64,000 bases of DNA from Schleiferiaceae bacterium (GCA_018401735.1 JAGYKI010000006.1:1-64000), one strand, 5' to 3'; counted from the first letter of the stretch, positions 9,594-19,382 are shown. The notes: generated by a model from the letters alone, not told the origin. A program made the numbers and translations.

Positions 9594-12320
9594 ATGAAAG
9601 GGAGATGGAAATTTTTAATTACAACAGCGCCTCTTCTTGTGGCGGCCTTTTTATTTTTAAGCCCTACTTATACCTTCGCTCAAGCACCTCAATCTTTTAT
9701 ACTGCCTCAAGCCAACCTTTCGAATGTTAACTATTCAGATTCTTTAAATTTCTATCCTCGTTTACAGGATTTGCAGCTAGACTCTAGCCACTATCAGTTT
9801 ATTTCAGAGCAAACTGTTGGTTTAGAAAGGCCGGTTAAAAATGGGGCGTGGATAGCATTCGAGCTAGAGAATAACTTAAACATTGTGCGTTTTTTGTATC
9901 TGCGTTTCTGTAAAAAGGCGGATACGGTTTTGCTCTTTAGTTTCCCGAAGACTAATTTACCTACCCTTAGTTTTGCAAGTGGAAGGCAAGCTCCGTCAGA
10001 GCGCATAATTTTTAGTTCTTCCACTTACTTACCCGTAACAATTCCCCGTCAAGAAACGGCCTTATTTGTGGCTTATGTGCGTTTTCCTATAACAGATCTG
10101 GACCCCCATTTTAAAGAATTGTTTATAAGTAATGCACAAGCCATTAATTACGATTATGTAAAACGAGCTTCTTTTCAATTTTTCTTCGCAGGCTTTATTT
10201 TTCTTCTTAGCATAATTGCCATGGTAGCTTCCGTGTTCCTAAGAAGTAAATCACTGGCTTATTACGCGATGCTAATGCCTTTTACCATTATTTACTTTCA
10301 TCAACAGATGAATATTAACGCCTATCTTGTGGAGTGGTTACCCTGGCTTGAAGGTTATCAGCAAGCAAATGTAGCGCTGGTATTTGAAATTTTATTTGGC
10401 TTCTTCTTTATCTCTGAATATTTAGAACTTAAAATTAAACAACCACTCCTTCGTCGCTTTTATGGGGTGGTGACCCTGCTAACGTTAACCGCTTTATTCG
10501 CGGTGATATTTTTCAAATACGGTATATGGATCAATATATTTTTAATTATTTGGCTGCTTACAAGTTTAGCAATCGCCTCCTTTTTAAGTGCTAAAGGGGA
10601 AAAAAGCGCTCGAATATTACTCTTGTCCTTTGGGGTATTAATTCTAGGGGCGATTTTTTTAGCCTTGAATCGATGGGGGATCGTAGTGAATTTCCATTTG
10701 GCTGCTTATGCCTTTCAGCTGGGAACCATACTTTTTTCCTTAATTCTTTTCTATGCTTTAGCTGTAAAAGTCAACTCTATTCGACTGGAAAAGCTTAAAG
10801 CTGATGGAATAAGCAAGATGAAAACCCAGTTTTTCCAAGATATCTCACACGAATTACGCACCCCCCTAAGTTTAGTGATAGATCCGCTGGAGCGAGTGTT
10901 AAAGGACATGCCCACGGGTAGTACTAAGGAAGTATTAAGCACTGCTCATCAGGCCTCTCAAGGTCTATTAAACTTGGTCAATCAAATTTTAGATTTAAGC
11001 AAACTGGATTCAGTTCCCCTCGAGTTAAACTTAGAGCCAGTAAGAATTTCTTCACATTTAGAATTTTTAATGGGTAATTTTCGCTCCTTGGCAGATGACA
11101 AAGGAATTCAGCTAGATTTCCAATCCGAATGTAAGAATTTAGTACTAGGATTGGATACCTTAAGGTTTCAACAAATCGTCAATAATTTGCTAAGCAACGC
11201 CTTGAAATTTACGCCTGCGGGGGGAAAGGTTTTACTGCGCTTGTTTAAAAAGGACAATGGATTAGTAGAATTAAGCGTAAAGGATAATGGTTTTGGTATC
11301 AGTGAAAAATCACTACCCTATATTTTTGACCGATACTTCCAAGCTCAGGAAAATAATAATTCAGAATCACCCGGCACGGGCATAGGCCTAGCCTTAACTA
11401 AGGCTCTCGTTGAGCAGCATAAGGGCAGTATAGCGGTAACAAGTAAATTAGGCGAAGGGACTTGTTTTACCATTAGACTAGCCACGGATTTACTACCTGA
11501 GGATGAATTAGAGTTGCCCGAAGAGCTCAAATACTTTGGAGTTGATAATGACCCTAAGGGTAAGTCTAAACCACTGGTTTTAATAATTGAAGATCATCCA
11601 CAATTAAGGGCCTATTTACTCGGGCAGTTAAAGGAGCACTATCGTGTATTAGAAGCTGCAGACGGAAATATGGGCTTAAGTTTAGCTCAGGAGCATATGC
11701 CCGATTTAGTGGTTAGTGATTTAATGATGCCTTTTAAAGATGGTTACGAAATCACAAAAAGTCTCAAAAGTGATTTACGAACTAGTCATATCCCGGTAAT
11801 TTTGCTAACAGCTAAGGCGGGCCAAGAAGCGAAAAACAAAGGCTTGGAAATGGGGGCAGATGATTATCTTCTAAAACCTTTTAATACGGAAGAATTGCTT
11901 TTAAGGATCTCAAACTTAATGAAGCAAAGAGCGGAATGGCGAAATCTATCTCGTAGGACAGATTTGCCAAATATTAATAAGGATTTACTTAACAGGGTGG
12001 ATCGCGAATTTCTAGCGAAATTGGATGAAGCTTTGGAGACGCATTATGCGGAAGCAAATTTTTCGGTAGAAGATTTGGCCGCGGCGGTTGCAATGAGTAA
12101 AACGCATCTAAACCGAAAATTAAAAGCACTGTTGGACCTTTCGGCAAATAAGCTTATTCAAAATTACCGTTTAGAACGAGCCATGGAAATGTTACAAGCT
12201 AAAGAGGGAAATGTTTCAGAATTAGCGCTGCTCTGTGGTTTCAATAGCACTACTTATTTCGTGAAGTGTTTTAAAGAGAAATATGGCTTAACCCCTGGAT
12301 CCTATCTGGCAAAAAATTAG
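9594..12320 (+). CDS. Hybrid sensor histidine kinase / response regulator / AraC-type regulator (7TMR-DISM sensor)
   Basis: This 908-residue protein merges a whole two-component system in one chain. Order: signal peptide (1-29, ending FAQA); periplasmic DISMED2-like beta domain (about 40-185); seven-helix 7TMR-DISM membrane region (about 195-395); dimerisation/phosphoacceptor helix with SHELRTP (His419); ATPase domain with NNLLSNALKF, DNGFGI and GTGIGLAL; receiver domain (about 655-775) with the acceptor in VVSDLMMP (Asp709) and Lys in LLKPF; and an AraC-type double helix-turn-helix (about 805-905, ending YGLTPGSYL). It senses an external or membrane signal, probably a carbohydrate, and directly regulates DNA. 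It is monocistronic. A likely target is a nearby operon, but no binding site could be assigned. Confidence 0.9.
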   Translation: MKGRWKFLITTAPLLVAAFLFLSPTYTFAQAPQSFILPQANLSNVNYSDSLNFYPRLQDLQLDSSHYQFISEQTVGLERPVKNGAWIAFELENNLNIVRFLYLRFCKKADTVLLFSFPKTNLPTLSFASGRQAPSERIIFSSSTYLPVTIPRQETALFVAYVRFPITDLDPHFKELFISNAQAINYDYVKRASFQFFFAGFIFLLSIIAMVASVFLRSKSLAYYAMLMPFTIIYFHQQMNINAYLVEWLPWLEGYQQANVALVFEILFGFFFISEYLELKIKQPLLRRFYGVVTLLTLTALFAVIFFKYGIWINIFLIIWLLTSLAIASFLSAKGEKSARILLLSFGVLILGAIFLALNRWGIVVNFHLAAYAFQLGTILFSLILFYALAVKVNSIRLEKLKADGISKMKTQFFQDISHELRTPLSLVIDPLERVLKDMPTGSTKEVLSTAHQASQGLLNLVNQILDLSKLDSVPLELNLEPVRISSHLEFLMGNFRSLADDKGIQLDFQSECKNLVLGLDTLRFQQIVNNLLSNALKFTPAGGKVLLRLFKKDNGLVELSVKDNGFGISEKSLPYIFDRYFQAQENNNSESPGTGIGLALTKALVEQHKGSIAVTSKLGEGTCFTIRLATDLLPEDELELPEELKYFGVDNDPKGKSKPLVLIIEDHPQLRAYLLGQLKEHYRVLEAADGNMGLSLAQEHMPDLVVSDLMMPFKDGYEITKSLKSDLRTSHIPVILLTAKAGQEAKNKGLEMGADDYLLKPFNTEELLLRISNLMKQRAEWRNLSRRTDLPNINKDLLNRVDREFLAKLDEALETHYAEANFSVEDLAAAVAMSKTHLNRKLKALLDLSANKLIQNYRLERAMEMLQAKEGNVSELALLCGFNSTTYFVKCFKEKYGLTPGSYLAKN

Positions 12321-12624
12321 GTCTAACCAATATTACCACCAAAAAAGTTTATCTCTTTTAAGCTTGGGCTCTATTTTACATGGAATTCACCTTATTCAAA
12401 ATCAGACCTAAGACCTCTTATGAAAAAGAGGTTTATTGAAAATCGGAGGCTCTAATTTTATATCGAATTCAGGTGCTAAGGTTTCAGGATTGGCATAAAA
12501 TGTTTTGTTTAAGCCCATAGCTTTTTATAGATGTTCTATTTTTTTTAGAACTGGTTTCGTTTCTACTAACAGCTAAAGTCATTAAAGAGAGATATTTGTG
12601 GAATAATAAAAACTAATTTTCAAT
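12321..12624. repeat. 304-bp intergenic stretch with partial copies of the dispersed element
   Basis: No gene is seen. Two direct copies resembling the right end of the dispersed element lie at about 12363-12390 and 12436-12477 (both containing GGCTCTA and GAATTCA). Between them is a small hairpin, ACCTCTT (12413-12419) with AAGAGGT (12426-12432), which could weakly terminate the upstream gene. The rest is AT-rich leader of the next gene. Confidence 0.45.
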
Positions 12625-13806
12625 ATGAAGAAAATTCTACTCCCCACCTTAGTACTAATAGCTTTTGCCTCCTTTTTGCAGGCGCAAACGATTAGCTTTA
12701 GTAACATGAATCGTTCTGCATCATTTGTCGATACCTTTTATGCTGCCACATCAGCAAGTGTGAGCGTAGCTACACCAGGTTCAGGACAAATTTGGGACTA
12801 TTCCAATTTGGTACCTTCTGGTACTTTCGGAACAGAGACGTATTATAACGCGTCGGATAGTTCGTCTTTATACCCAGGAGCCCTGCAGTTTTTTAATAAG
12901 AATTTGTTTACACCGTCGGGTTTAACTATTCCGGGTGCTGAATTTACTAGTCTTAATGCCAATGGTTGGCATGTCTTAGGCTTTTTTCTGCAAGGCGCAA
13001 GTGAAAGCTTAACGGCCTTTACCGGAGGTGCGGGAGACGTCTTGGATATTCCCCAACAGCGTTTGATCTATAGCGATTCTTTATTTTACTTAAAATTTCC
13101 GGTAACGGCACAATCAACTTGGACGTCATTTTATAAGCGCCAAGTTGCTTTTAACTTAACCGTAGCAAGTTCTGGTTTAAATGCAACTCCTGGAGTTTTT
13201 CAGAATTATACCTCTCAAACCAGGACGGTTTTAGGCTCAGGGCAAATTATAATTCCTGATGAAAATGGTAACGCCATGCCAGCTGTGCCAGCTTTAATGA
13301 TAGAGGTAACCCAAACTGAAATAGATAGCGTTTTTTTAGGCGGGGCTCCAGCACCACCTGCACTTATGTCTGTTTTTGGACTTACACAGGGTATTACTTT
13401 TAACTCTAAATACGTACTTTTTTACCCTTTAAATAATGTTGAAAGTCCAATTATGGGTTACAACCTAGATGCCAGCGGTAGTTTGACGGGTTTATATTAC
13501 CGTCCTAAAGTAGGTCGCAAGGCAAATTCAATTGGTTTGGCCCAAATGGACCTAATAAATACTAATTTTTATCCAAACCCAATGCTTCAGGGAGGCGTGC
13601 TGAATATCGATCTTTCGGCAACGGCGGATCTGGCAGCGATTAAAATTTATAATATTCAAGGTCAGCAAGTGGCCGAATACAAAACCAGTGAGAATAATAC
13701 CCAAAACCTATCTATTACCCCTAATCTTGGTCAAGGTATTTACTTAATTAGTTTAGTAAATCAGGATGGAGCGGAACTAAGCCGCACTAAACTGCAAGTA
13801 TTATAA
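12625..13806 (+). CDS. Secreted protein with T9SS type A sorting domain, function unknown
   Basis: The 393-residue protein has a signal peptide (MKKILLPTLVLIAFASFLQAQ) and a beta-rich body of the kind found in uncharacterised Bacteroidota exported proteins (GSGQIWDYSNL near residue 52). The last 75 residues (INTNFYPNPMLQGG, IKIYNIQGQQV, QGIYLISL, RTKLQVL) make a textbook type A sorting domain, so it is exported and attached to the surface or released by T9SS. It is monocistronic and followed by a strong hairpin terminator. No catalytic residues are recognisable. Confidence 0.8.
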   Translation: MKKILLPTLVLIAFASFLQAQTISFSNMNRSASFVDTFYAATSASVSVATPGSGQIWDYSNLVPSGTFGTETYYNASDSSSLYPGALQFFNKNLFTPSGLTIPGAEFTSLNANGWHVLGFFLQGASESLTAFTGGAGDVLDIPQQRLIYSDSLFYLKFPVTAQSTWTSFYKRQVAFNLTVASSGLNATPGVFQNYTSQTRTVLGSGQIIIPDENGNAMPAVPALMIEVTQTEIDSVFLGGAPAPPALMSVFGLTQGITFNSKYVLFYPLNNVESPIMGYNLDASGSLTGLYYRPKVGRKANSIGLAQMDLINTNFYPNPMLQGGVLNIDLSATADLAAIKIYNIQGQQVAEYKTSENNTQNLSITPNLGQGIYLISLVNQDGAELSRTKLQVL

Positions 13807-13831
13807 TTTTTTCTTCTGGTTCTAAATCTAG

Positions 13832-13867
13832 AAAGCCTTGGTTCTTTGTAAAGAGCCAAGGCTTTTT
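13832..13867 (+). terminator. Intrinsic terminator after the T9SS gene
   Basis: Long stem: AAAGCCTTGGTTCTTT (from 13832) pairs with AAAGAGCCAAGGCTTT with a single G-U type position and a very short loop, and runs into seven T on the plus strand. Confidence 0.85.
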
Positions 13868-13951
13868 TTATAGTCTGAATGTTCGCTGAAATTAGGCATA
13901 CATTTCTGGTGAATACTGGAAATTAGGATTACAGCTAGAAGCTAGAAACAG

Positions 13952-13980
13952 AAAAGGCGACTCATTTGAGTCGCCTTTTT
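13952..13980. terminator. Terminator at the end of the glmS operon, possibly bidirectional
   Basis: Stem AAAAGGCGACTCA with GAGTCGCC plus T-run, loop TTT. On the minus strand it lies 19 bp after the glmS stop and also ends in T residues, so it can serve the glmS operon and back up the upstream plus-strand terminator. Confidence 0.85.
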
Positions 13981-13998
13981 AAATATAATTTATACTAC

Positions 13999-15840
13999 TT
14001 ATTCTACGGTAACGGACTTGGCCAAGTTTCTTGGCTGGTCAACATTACAACCGCGCATTACTGCGATGTGGTATGAAAGTAACTGTAAAGGAATGGTAGT
14101 TAATAAGGGAGAGAATACCTCCATAGTATCTTCTACTTCAATAACGTAATCGGCCATTTGCGCGATTTCGCTATCACCTTCACTTACGATGGCAATAACT
14201 TTTCCTTCTCTGGCTTTAACCTCTTGAATATTAGAAACGATTTTCTCGTATTGTCCACTTTTAGGAGCAATAACTACTACCGGCATATTTTCGTCGATAA
14301 GAGCAATGGGTCCGTGCTTCATTTCTGCTGCGGGGTATCCTTCGGCATGAATGTAGCTGATCTCCTTTAACTTCAAAGCGCCTTCTAGGGCAACCGGGAA
14401 ATTATAACCACGACCTAAATAAAGGAAGTTAGGGGCATCTTTAAAAGTTTCGGCAATAAACTTACTCTGAGCATCACTTTTAAGCATGCGCTCAATCTTA
14501 TTAGGAATTTCGTGCAATTCACTTAATAAACGGTGGTAGTAGCTTTCTTTCAGCAGGCCTTTCTTATGAGCAATTTTAATAGCAATTAAAGCTAATACTG
14601 CTACTTGAGAGGTGAAAGCCTTGGTAGAAGCTACCCCAATTTCGGGTCCAGCATGGGTATAAGCACCCGCATGGGTTTCACGGGCAATAGATGATCCTAC
14701 CACATTACAAACACCGAATATAGTGGCGCCTCTTTCTTTAGCCAGTTTAATAGCGGCTAAAGTATCAGCGGTTTCCCCCGATTGGCTAATCGCAATAACA
14801 ACGTCTTTCTCCGTAATAATGGGATTACGGTAGCGGAATTCTGAAGCATATTCTACTTCTACCGGGATACGCGCAAGGTCTTCAAACATATACTCGGCTA
14901 CTAAGCCAGCATGCCAGCTTGTTCCGCAACCCAAAATGATAATGCGGTTGGCATTCACTAATTTCTCTTGAAACTGATAAATGCCGTCCATTTGGATTAA
15001 ACCCTGTTCGGGTAATAATCTACCTCTTAGGGTATCGCCAATAGATTTCGGTTGCTCGTAAATTTCTTTTAGCATGAAATGCTCGTAGCCACCTTTTTCA
15101 ATGGAGGCTAGATCCATTTCTAACTGATGTACATAGTGATCAATAACTCTATTATCTGGAATGGATAGAACTTCAATATCTTGTCCACGGTTGATAATCG
15201 CCATCTCATCATCCTCTAAGTAAACCGCTTTTTTGGTAAACTCTAAGAAAGGAGTTGCATCACTGGCGATGAAATATTCACCTGCGCCAATTCCAACTAC
15301 CAAAGGACTACCTTTTTTAGCCACGACGATTTGGTCCTTATTGCTAATATCAAAAACGGCAATAGCATAAGCACCAACCACTTGGTTAAGGGCAATTTTA
15401 ATGGCTTGTGCTAAGGTGGTTTTTTCAGAACGTTTTACATCTTCAATAAGGTTAACTAAAACCTCGGTATCCGTATCGCTGTGAAATTCAAATCCACGGG
15501 ATATTAATGCTGATTTTAAAGAACCATAGTTTTCAATAATACCATTGTGAATTAGTACAATTTCACCGCTATTAGAAAGATGCGGGTGAGCATTTACATC
15601 ATTAGGCTCACCATGAGTAGCCCAACGTGTGTGACCAATTCCAATACTAGATTCACCCACGGATTCACCCATTTTCGCTTCTAAGTCAGCTACTTTGCCT
15701 TTGCATTTCACTAATTTCAAATCACCGTTCATCACGGCAATACCGGCACTATCATAGCCTCGGTATTCTAATCTTTTCAGGCCGTTAATTACAACGGGCA
15801 CTGCGTTTTTATTTCCTAAATAGCCTACGATTCCACACAT
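13999..15840 (-). CDS. glmS: Glutamine--fructose-6-phosphate aminotransferase (isomerizing)
   Basis: GlmS converts fructose-6-phosphate and glutamine to glucosamine-6-phosphate, the entry step to UDP-GlcNAc, peptidoglycan and LPS. The 613-residue length is normal. It starts with MCGIVGYLG, so Cys2 is the N-terminal nucleophile of the class II glutamine amidotransferase domain (1-220; HTRWATHG near 76). Two SIS domains follow (about 290-430 with GCGTSWHAG and SQSGETADT; 460-600), ending in the conserved LAKSVTVE tail. It is the last gene of a three-gene operon, 15 bp after the DUF4270 gene. No glmS ribozyme-like leader is present, as expected for this phylum. Confidence 0.97.
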   Translation of the reverse strand: MCGIVGYLGNKNAVPVVINGLKRLEYRGYDSAGIAVMNGDLKLVKCKGKVADLEAKMGESVGESSIGIGHTRWATHGEPNDVNAHPHLSNSGEIVLIHNGIIENYGSLKSALISRGFEFHSDTDTEVLVNLIEDVKRSEKTTLAQAIKIALNQVVGAYAIAVFDISNKDQIVVAKKGSPLVVGIGAGEYFIASDATPFLEFTKKAVYLEDDEMAIINRGQDIEVLSIPDNRVIDHYVHQLEMDLASIEKGGYEHFMLKEIYEQPKSIGDTLRGRLLPEQGLIQMDGIYQFQEKLVNANRIIILGCGTSWHAGLVAEYMFEDLARIPVEVEYASEFRYRNPIITEKDVVIAISQSGETADTLAAIKLAKERGATIFGVCNVVGSSIARETHAGAYTHAGPEIGVASTKAFTSQVAVLALIAIKIAHKKGLLKESYYHRLLSELHEIPNKIERMLKSDAQSKFIAETFKDAPNFLYLGRGYNFPVALEGALKLKEISYIHAEGYPAAEMKHGPIALIDENMPVVVIAPKSGQYEKIVSNIQEVKAREGKVIAIVSEGDSEIAQMADYVIEVEDTMEVFSPLLTTIPLQLLSYHIAVMRGCNVDQPRNLAKSVTVE

Positions 15841-15855
15841 AATGAGAGATCTTTT

Positions 15856-17202
15856 TTAAGGTTTTGTGTAATAAATTATAACTTTTGCTTGTTCTTGCGG
15901 CTCTTTCCCTCCCCTTAAAATTGTTCTGTTTGCCGCCGTGGTACGCGTAAGAGGTGTAATAGCCATGCTATTGTTTACCCCGCTATTGAGTACCGAAAAA
16001 AGTTGACGGCTTACATCGAAAATATAACGATTCTCTCTTAAGACGCCGCGTCTTAAGTTGCCATCGCCACCCCCGTCTACTTGATAATCTAAAATGCGAT
16101 CTCCCAACGCATTGCCATTAAAAAGGCGGACTTCCATTCTAGGACTCGGTGCAACCGCAGTACCTAAACCTTGGGCCGTGTAAAATTCAATTAAAGCTCT
16201 GTTGATTATCAATCCTTCTTGACTAAGAGAATCAATTTTGTTTAAGTCAAACTTAAAAGCAGTCACAACGCCACCCATGGCCTGTACATAAGTTAGGTCT
16301 TGGGCGGTGGTGCTATCAATAGTACTCAGGTCTATATCTGAGTTGCTATAGTCTTGATTAAAAGTGCTAAAGGTTATTGGCACCGTGCTTTTGTCTTGGT
16401 TGAAACTTAAGTCGGTAAAGGTAGTATCTAAATCATTATGATAATAGATACGAATGAGGCTATAATTACTGGCGAGGTTGGTGTATAAAACACAGCCTCC
16501 ATTTTCGGATTTAACCTCAATTCCTTTAAAGTATTCCACAAAGTTGGTGAAGCTCGCCAAGGAATCAAATTCACCATTACCTACATCGGCAAATTTACTT
16601 TGAAAATAAGCTAAATCTAGGGGAATACGAATAGTGGCGGGCGCCAAAAGGTCTTCTACCAAAACGTTGGTTTTCGGTTGCGGCATGTAATTGTCGAGGC
16701 GTCCAATTTCTCTTCCCACCAAGGGGCTATAATTACTATAAAAGCTCGAGTCTTTGCTAAAGCTCTGCTCTAATTCGCTTACGCTGATGTTCATAGCAAT
16801 AGAAGTATCGCCATAAGCTTCTGTAATTCTCAGGTAAAGATTAACCGAGTCGATAATGGGATTATCGCCAAAGTCAGGGTTTACCTGTTCGGGTAATAAC
16901 TGTGCTAAGAGCCGGGCTTCTTCAGTGCCAAAGTTGGAACTAACCGTTCGCCCTATTAAGCGGGTAGAGTTATAGCCACCGAAAAGAAGTTGTTGCTGAT
17001 AAGGAAGCGCGACCAAGATCGAATCTACCGCAGTGGTGTAACTAATAATGGGAATGTGAATGGTATCGGCCTCGATGGTGCCGCCAATAACTTGATCAAA
17101 ACCCAAACCATCAGTTGGTTTTTCGCAGGCGCTTAATAAAGCAAAAGAAGCCATTGTTAAAATGGCTCTTTTACTAAAAACTTGTAGTTTCTTTAATGTC
17201 AT
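15856..17202 (-). CDS. DUF4270 family lipoprotein
   Basis: The 448-residue protein carries a lipoprotein signal (hydrophobic stretch about 12-25, lipobox LSAC, Cys26) and the DUF4270 start pattern EKPTDGLGFDQVIGG. The body is beta-rich with repeated Asp/Ser/Thr sequence, consistent with a surface-exposed outer-membrane lipoprotein. The family's function is unknown. It sits between the starch-synthase-like gene and glmS (6-bp and 15-bp gaps), an arrangement conserved in Flavobacteria, which suggests a link to cell-envelope sugar metabolism. That link is an inference from synteny. Confidence 0.85.
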   Translation of the reverse strand: MTLKKLQVFSKRAILTMASFALLSACEKPTDGLGFDQVIGGTIEADTIHIPIISYTTAVDSILVALPYQQQLLFGGYNSTRLIGRTVSSNFGTEEARLLAQLLPEQVNPDFGDNPIIDSVNLYLRITEAYGDTSIAMNISVSELEQSFSKDSSFYSNYSPLVGREIGRLDNYMPQPKTNVLVEDLLAPATIRIPLDLAYFQSKFADVGNGEFDSLASFTNFVEYFKGIEVKSENGGCVLYTNLASNYSLIRIYYHNDLDTTFTDLSFNQDKSTVPITFSTFNQDYSNSDIDLSTIDSTTAQDLTYVQAMGGVVTAFKFDLNKIDSLSQEGLIINRALIEFYTAQGLGTAVAPSPRMEVRLFNGNALGDRILDYQVDGGGDGNLRRGVLRENRYIFDVSRQLFSVLNSGVNNSMAITPLTRTTAANRTILRGGKEPQEQAKVIIYYTKP

Positions 17203-17208
17203 ATTTGC

Positions 17209-18027
17209 TTAGGCAATAGATTCCTCTACTGTAATTTCCTCGTAGAGTTTTCTGATTTCCACATGAGGCTCGGTAGACTCGGTTAAATCTACAACGTGAC
17301 TAACGTTTGCTTTAGCAAAATCTTTCATTTCATCGGCTAGTCTTTTACCGCTTAAGGCAACACCGTCGCAGTAAGCCATATTGGCCTGATAAACTTTAGT
17401 AATATTCGCATCTGCAAAAGCGTTGGCTTCCTCGTCGCTTAAGCCATCAAAACTTAAATATTGAGGTAAGTCTTTACTCATATTCTCTTCGGTGGCACCA
17501 TAAACTGAAAGAACGGTTTTGCTATGCGAGAACATGGGGTCATCGTGGTGGAATTTCTTAATATATAAAGGTAGGAAGCTGGCCATCCAACCGTGGCAAT
17601 GAATAATGTCAGGGCTCCAGCCTAATTTTTTAACGGTTTCAATTACCCCGCGGCAAAAGAATAAGGCGCGCTTATCATTATCAGAATGAAACTCGTCGTC
17701 TTCGGTGTAGAAAATGGATTTGCGCTTAAAGAACTCATCATTATCAATAAAGTAAACCTGCATTCTGGCTTGAGGCACAGAGGCAACTTTGATAATTAAA
17801 GGTTGATCTTCATCATTGATGATGATGTTAATTCCACTAAGGCGAATAACTTCATGCAATTGGTGGCGACGCTCGTTAATTAAGCCATAGCGCGGCATAA
17901 ACACTCGAACTTGATTCGTGCCGTTATTCATTTTCTTGGGAATCTCCAAGGAAGGTTTAGATATTTCGTTTTCTGGCAGGTAGGGGTGGATCTCCTGACT
18001 CACATAAAGTATTCGCTTGCTTTCCAT
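17209..18027 (-). CDS. Glycogen/starch synthase-like protein (GT5 N-terminal domain only)
   Basis: The 272-residue protein matches the N-terminal Rossmann half of GT5 glycogen synthases: ILYVSQEIHPYLPENEISK at the start, then FMPRYGLIN, DIIHCHGWMAS and a closing LSVYG strand. A full glycogen synthase has about 470 residues; the C-terminal nucleotide-sugar-binding half is absent, and no remnant follows because the next gene begins 6 bp later. This short form is common in Flavobacteria beside DUF4270 and glmS. Whether it has synthase activity is doubtful. It is the promoter-proximal gene of the operon, divergent from panC. Confidence 0.8.
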   Translation of the reverse strand: MESKRILYVSQEIHPYLPENEISKPSLEIPKKMNNGTNQVRVFMPRYGLINERRHQLHEVIRLSGINIIINDEDQPLIIKVASVPQARMQVYFIDNDEFFKRKSIFYTEDDEFHSDNDKRALFFCRGVIETVKKLGWSPDIIHCHGWMASFLPLYIKKFHHDDPMFSHSKTVLSVYGATEENMSKDLPQYLSFDGLSDEEANAFADANITKVYQANMAYCDGVALSGKRLADEMKDFAKANVSHVVDLTESTEPHVEIRKLYEEITVEESIA

Positions 18028-18062
18028 TATTCCTTGTTGATCTACATATTCTTTAGGGTTTG

Positions 18063-18093
18063 CAAAAATATAGCTTTTTTATGAATAACTCAA
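18063..18093 (-). promoter_or_regulatory. Promoter of the starch synthase-like/DUF4270/glmS operon
   Basis: On the minus strand, TTG (18093-18091) and TATTTTTG (18070-18063) are separated by 20 nt, an excellent match to the Bacteroidota -33/-7 promoter. Predicted start near 18056, leaving a leader of about 30 nt. Confidence 0.65.
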
Positions 18094-18131
18094 TTTATAA
18101 TTATAGCTTTACCCGCTTGAATAGCCCGTAA

Positions 18132-18974
18132 ATGCAAGTGTTTAAAAGCGCTCAGGAGCTGAGTATTTTTTATAATAGTGTTTCTAGCGTGGGGAAAAGC
18201 CTTGGTTTCGTAGCAACCATGGGCGCCTTGCACGAAGGACATTTAGCCTTGGCCAAGCAATCGCAGAGCGAAAATGACTTTACTATCGTTAGCATTTTTG
18301 TTAATCCTACCCAGTTTAATAATCCCGAAGATTTAGAGAAGTACCCGCGCAAAGACGAGCAAGATATTGCTATGCTAAGCGCCATACAGGTCGATGCCGT
18401 TTTTTTACCATCGGTAGAAGAAATGTATGGCAAGGAGGTGAGTTCGGAGAGTATCAACTTAATGGGGCTCGATAAAGGCATGGAAGGCGATTATCGTCCC
18501 GGTCATTTTCAAGGTGTCGCCACCGTAGTGCGACGTCTTCTGAAGATGATAAAACCGACCCGCGCTTACTTTGGTGAAAAGGATTATCAGCAATTACGGA
18601 TCATCAGGCACGTAGCCGATATTTTCAAGCTCGACTCTGAAATAATCGGTGTAGAAACTCAGCGTTATCCATCGGGCTTAGCTATGAGTAGTCGGAATTT
18701 TCGCTTATCGGCGCAAGCAATAGTCGAAGCGAAAATCATTTATCAAAGCATGCATTGGGCTAAAGAGAACTATCTTAAATATCGTCCCGAAGCATTAAAG
18801 GAGGCGATTATTACACGCTTTGCCCAATCGTCGCTTGTGCTTGAGTACGTTGATTTCGCCGACGATACCAACATGCAAAAAATTACCGATTGGCAAGAGG
18901 CGAAAAGTGTGCGAATCTATATAGCCGCTCTTTGCGAAGGGGTGCGCCTAATCGATAACTTAAGTATTCGTTAA
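18132..18974 (+). CDS. panC: Pantoate--beta-alanine ligase
   Basis: PanC joins pantoate to beta-alanine with ATP to make pantothenate (vitamin B5). The 280-residue length is standard. Family motifs are present: GFVATMGALHEGH (HxGH-type adenylate site, about residues 25-37), VNPTQFNNPEDLEKYPR, PGHFQGVATVV, YFGEKDYQQL and AMSSRN (the KMSKS-like segment). It is followed after 51 bp by panD, which makes its beta-alanine substrate. It diverges from the glmS operon. Confidence 0.96.
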   Translation: MQVFKSAQELSIFYNSVSSVGKSLGFVATMGALHEGHLALAKQSQSENDFTIVSIFVNPTQFNNPEDLEKYPRKDEQDIAMLSAIQVDAVFLPSVEEMYGKEVSSESINLMGLDKGMEGDYRPGHFQGVATVVRRLLKMIKPTRAYFGEKDYQQLRIIRHVADIFKLDSEIIGVETQRYPSGLAMSSRNFRLSAQAIVEAKIIYQSMHWAKENYLKYRPEALKEAIITRFAQSSLVLEYVDFADDTNMQKITDWQEAKSVRIYIAALCEGVRLIDNLSIR

Positions 18975-19013
18975 AGGCATTTTTTTGAGAGATGTTTTTT
19001 TAATCCTTTGAAC

Positions 19014-19021
19014 TACTTTTG
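19014..19021 (+). promoter_or_regulatory. Possible -7 element TACTTTTG directly before panD
   Basis: A perfect TAnnTTTG octamer ends 5 bp before the panD ATG at 19026. If used, the mRNA would be almost leaderless; the -33 match is poor (TTG at 18985, 26 nt away), so this may be fortuitous. Confidence 0.3.
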
Positions 19022-19025
19022 CCCC

Positions 19026-19376
19026 ATGTTAATAGAGGTATTAAAATCTAAAATCCACCGCGTTAAGATTACCGGTGCTGATTTAAACTATATCGGTAGC
19101 ATTACCATAGATGAGTCCTTATTGGAAGCGGCCAACCTTATTCCTGGTGAAAAGGTATCTATCGTTAATGTAAATAATGGCGAACGTCTTGATACTTATG
19201 TGATCAAGGGTCAGCGGGGTTCGGGTGAAATTACCATGAATGGCCCCGCCGCTCGTAAAGTGCAAACTGGCGATATAATTATTATTATCGCTTATGCGCA
19301 GATGCCTTTTGAAGAGGCTAAGATTTTTAAACCCACCATTATTTTCCCCAACGAAAATACTAATAGCTTAAACTAA
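19026..19376 (+). CDS. panD: Aspartate 1-decarboxylase
   Basis: PanD decarboxylates aspartate to beta-alanine for pantothenate synthesis. The protein is 116 residues from the ATG chosen at 19026, which restores the conserved start [13 protein letters not shown]. The self-cleavage site that forms the pyruvoyl cofactor is visible as YIGSITID (Gly24-Ser25). Conserved [11 protein letters not shown] and [16 protein letters not shown] follow. The extended frame from 19008 (MNYFCP...) would overlap the -7-like sequence and has no family support. It pairs functionally with panC upstream. Confidence 0.95.
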   Translation: MLIEVLKSKIHRVKITGADLNYIGSITIDESLLEAANLIPGEKVSIVNVNNGERLDTYVIKGQRGSGEITMNGPAARKVQTGDIIIIIAYAQMPFEEAKIFKPTIIFPNENTNSLN

Positions 19377-19382
19377 GTTCGC

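Noticed and set aside
9506..9730. 74-residue open frame before the hybrid kinase
   Set aside because: It overlaps the kinase start in another frame and has no motif support.
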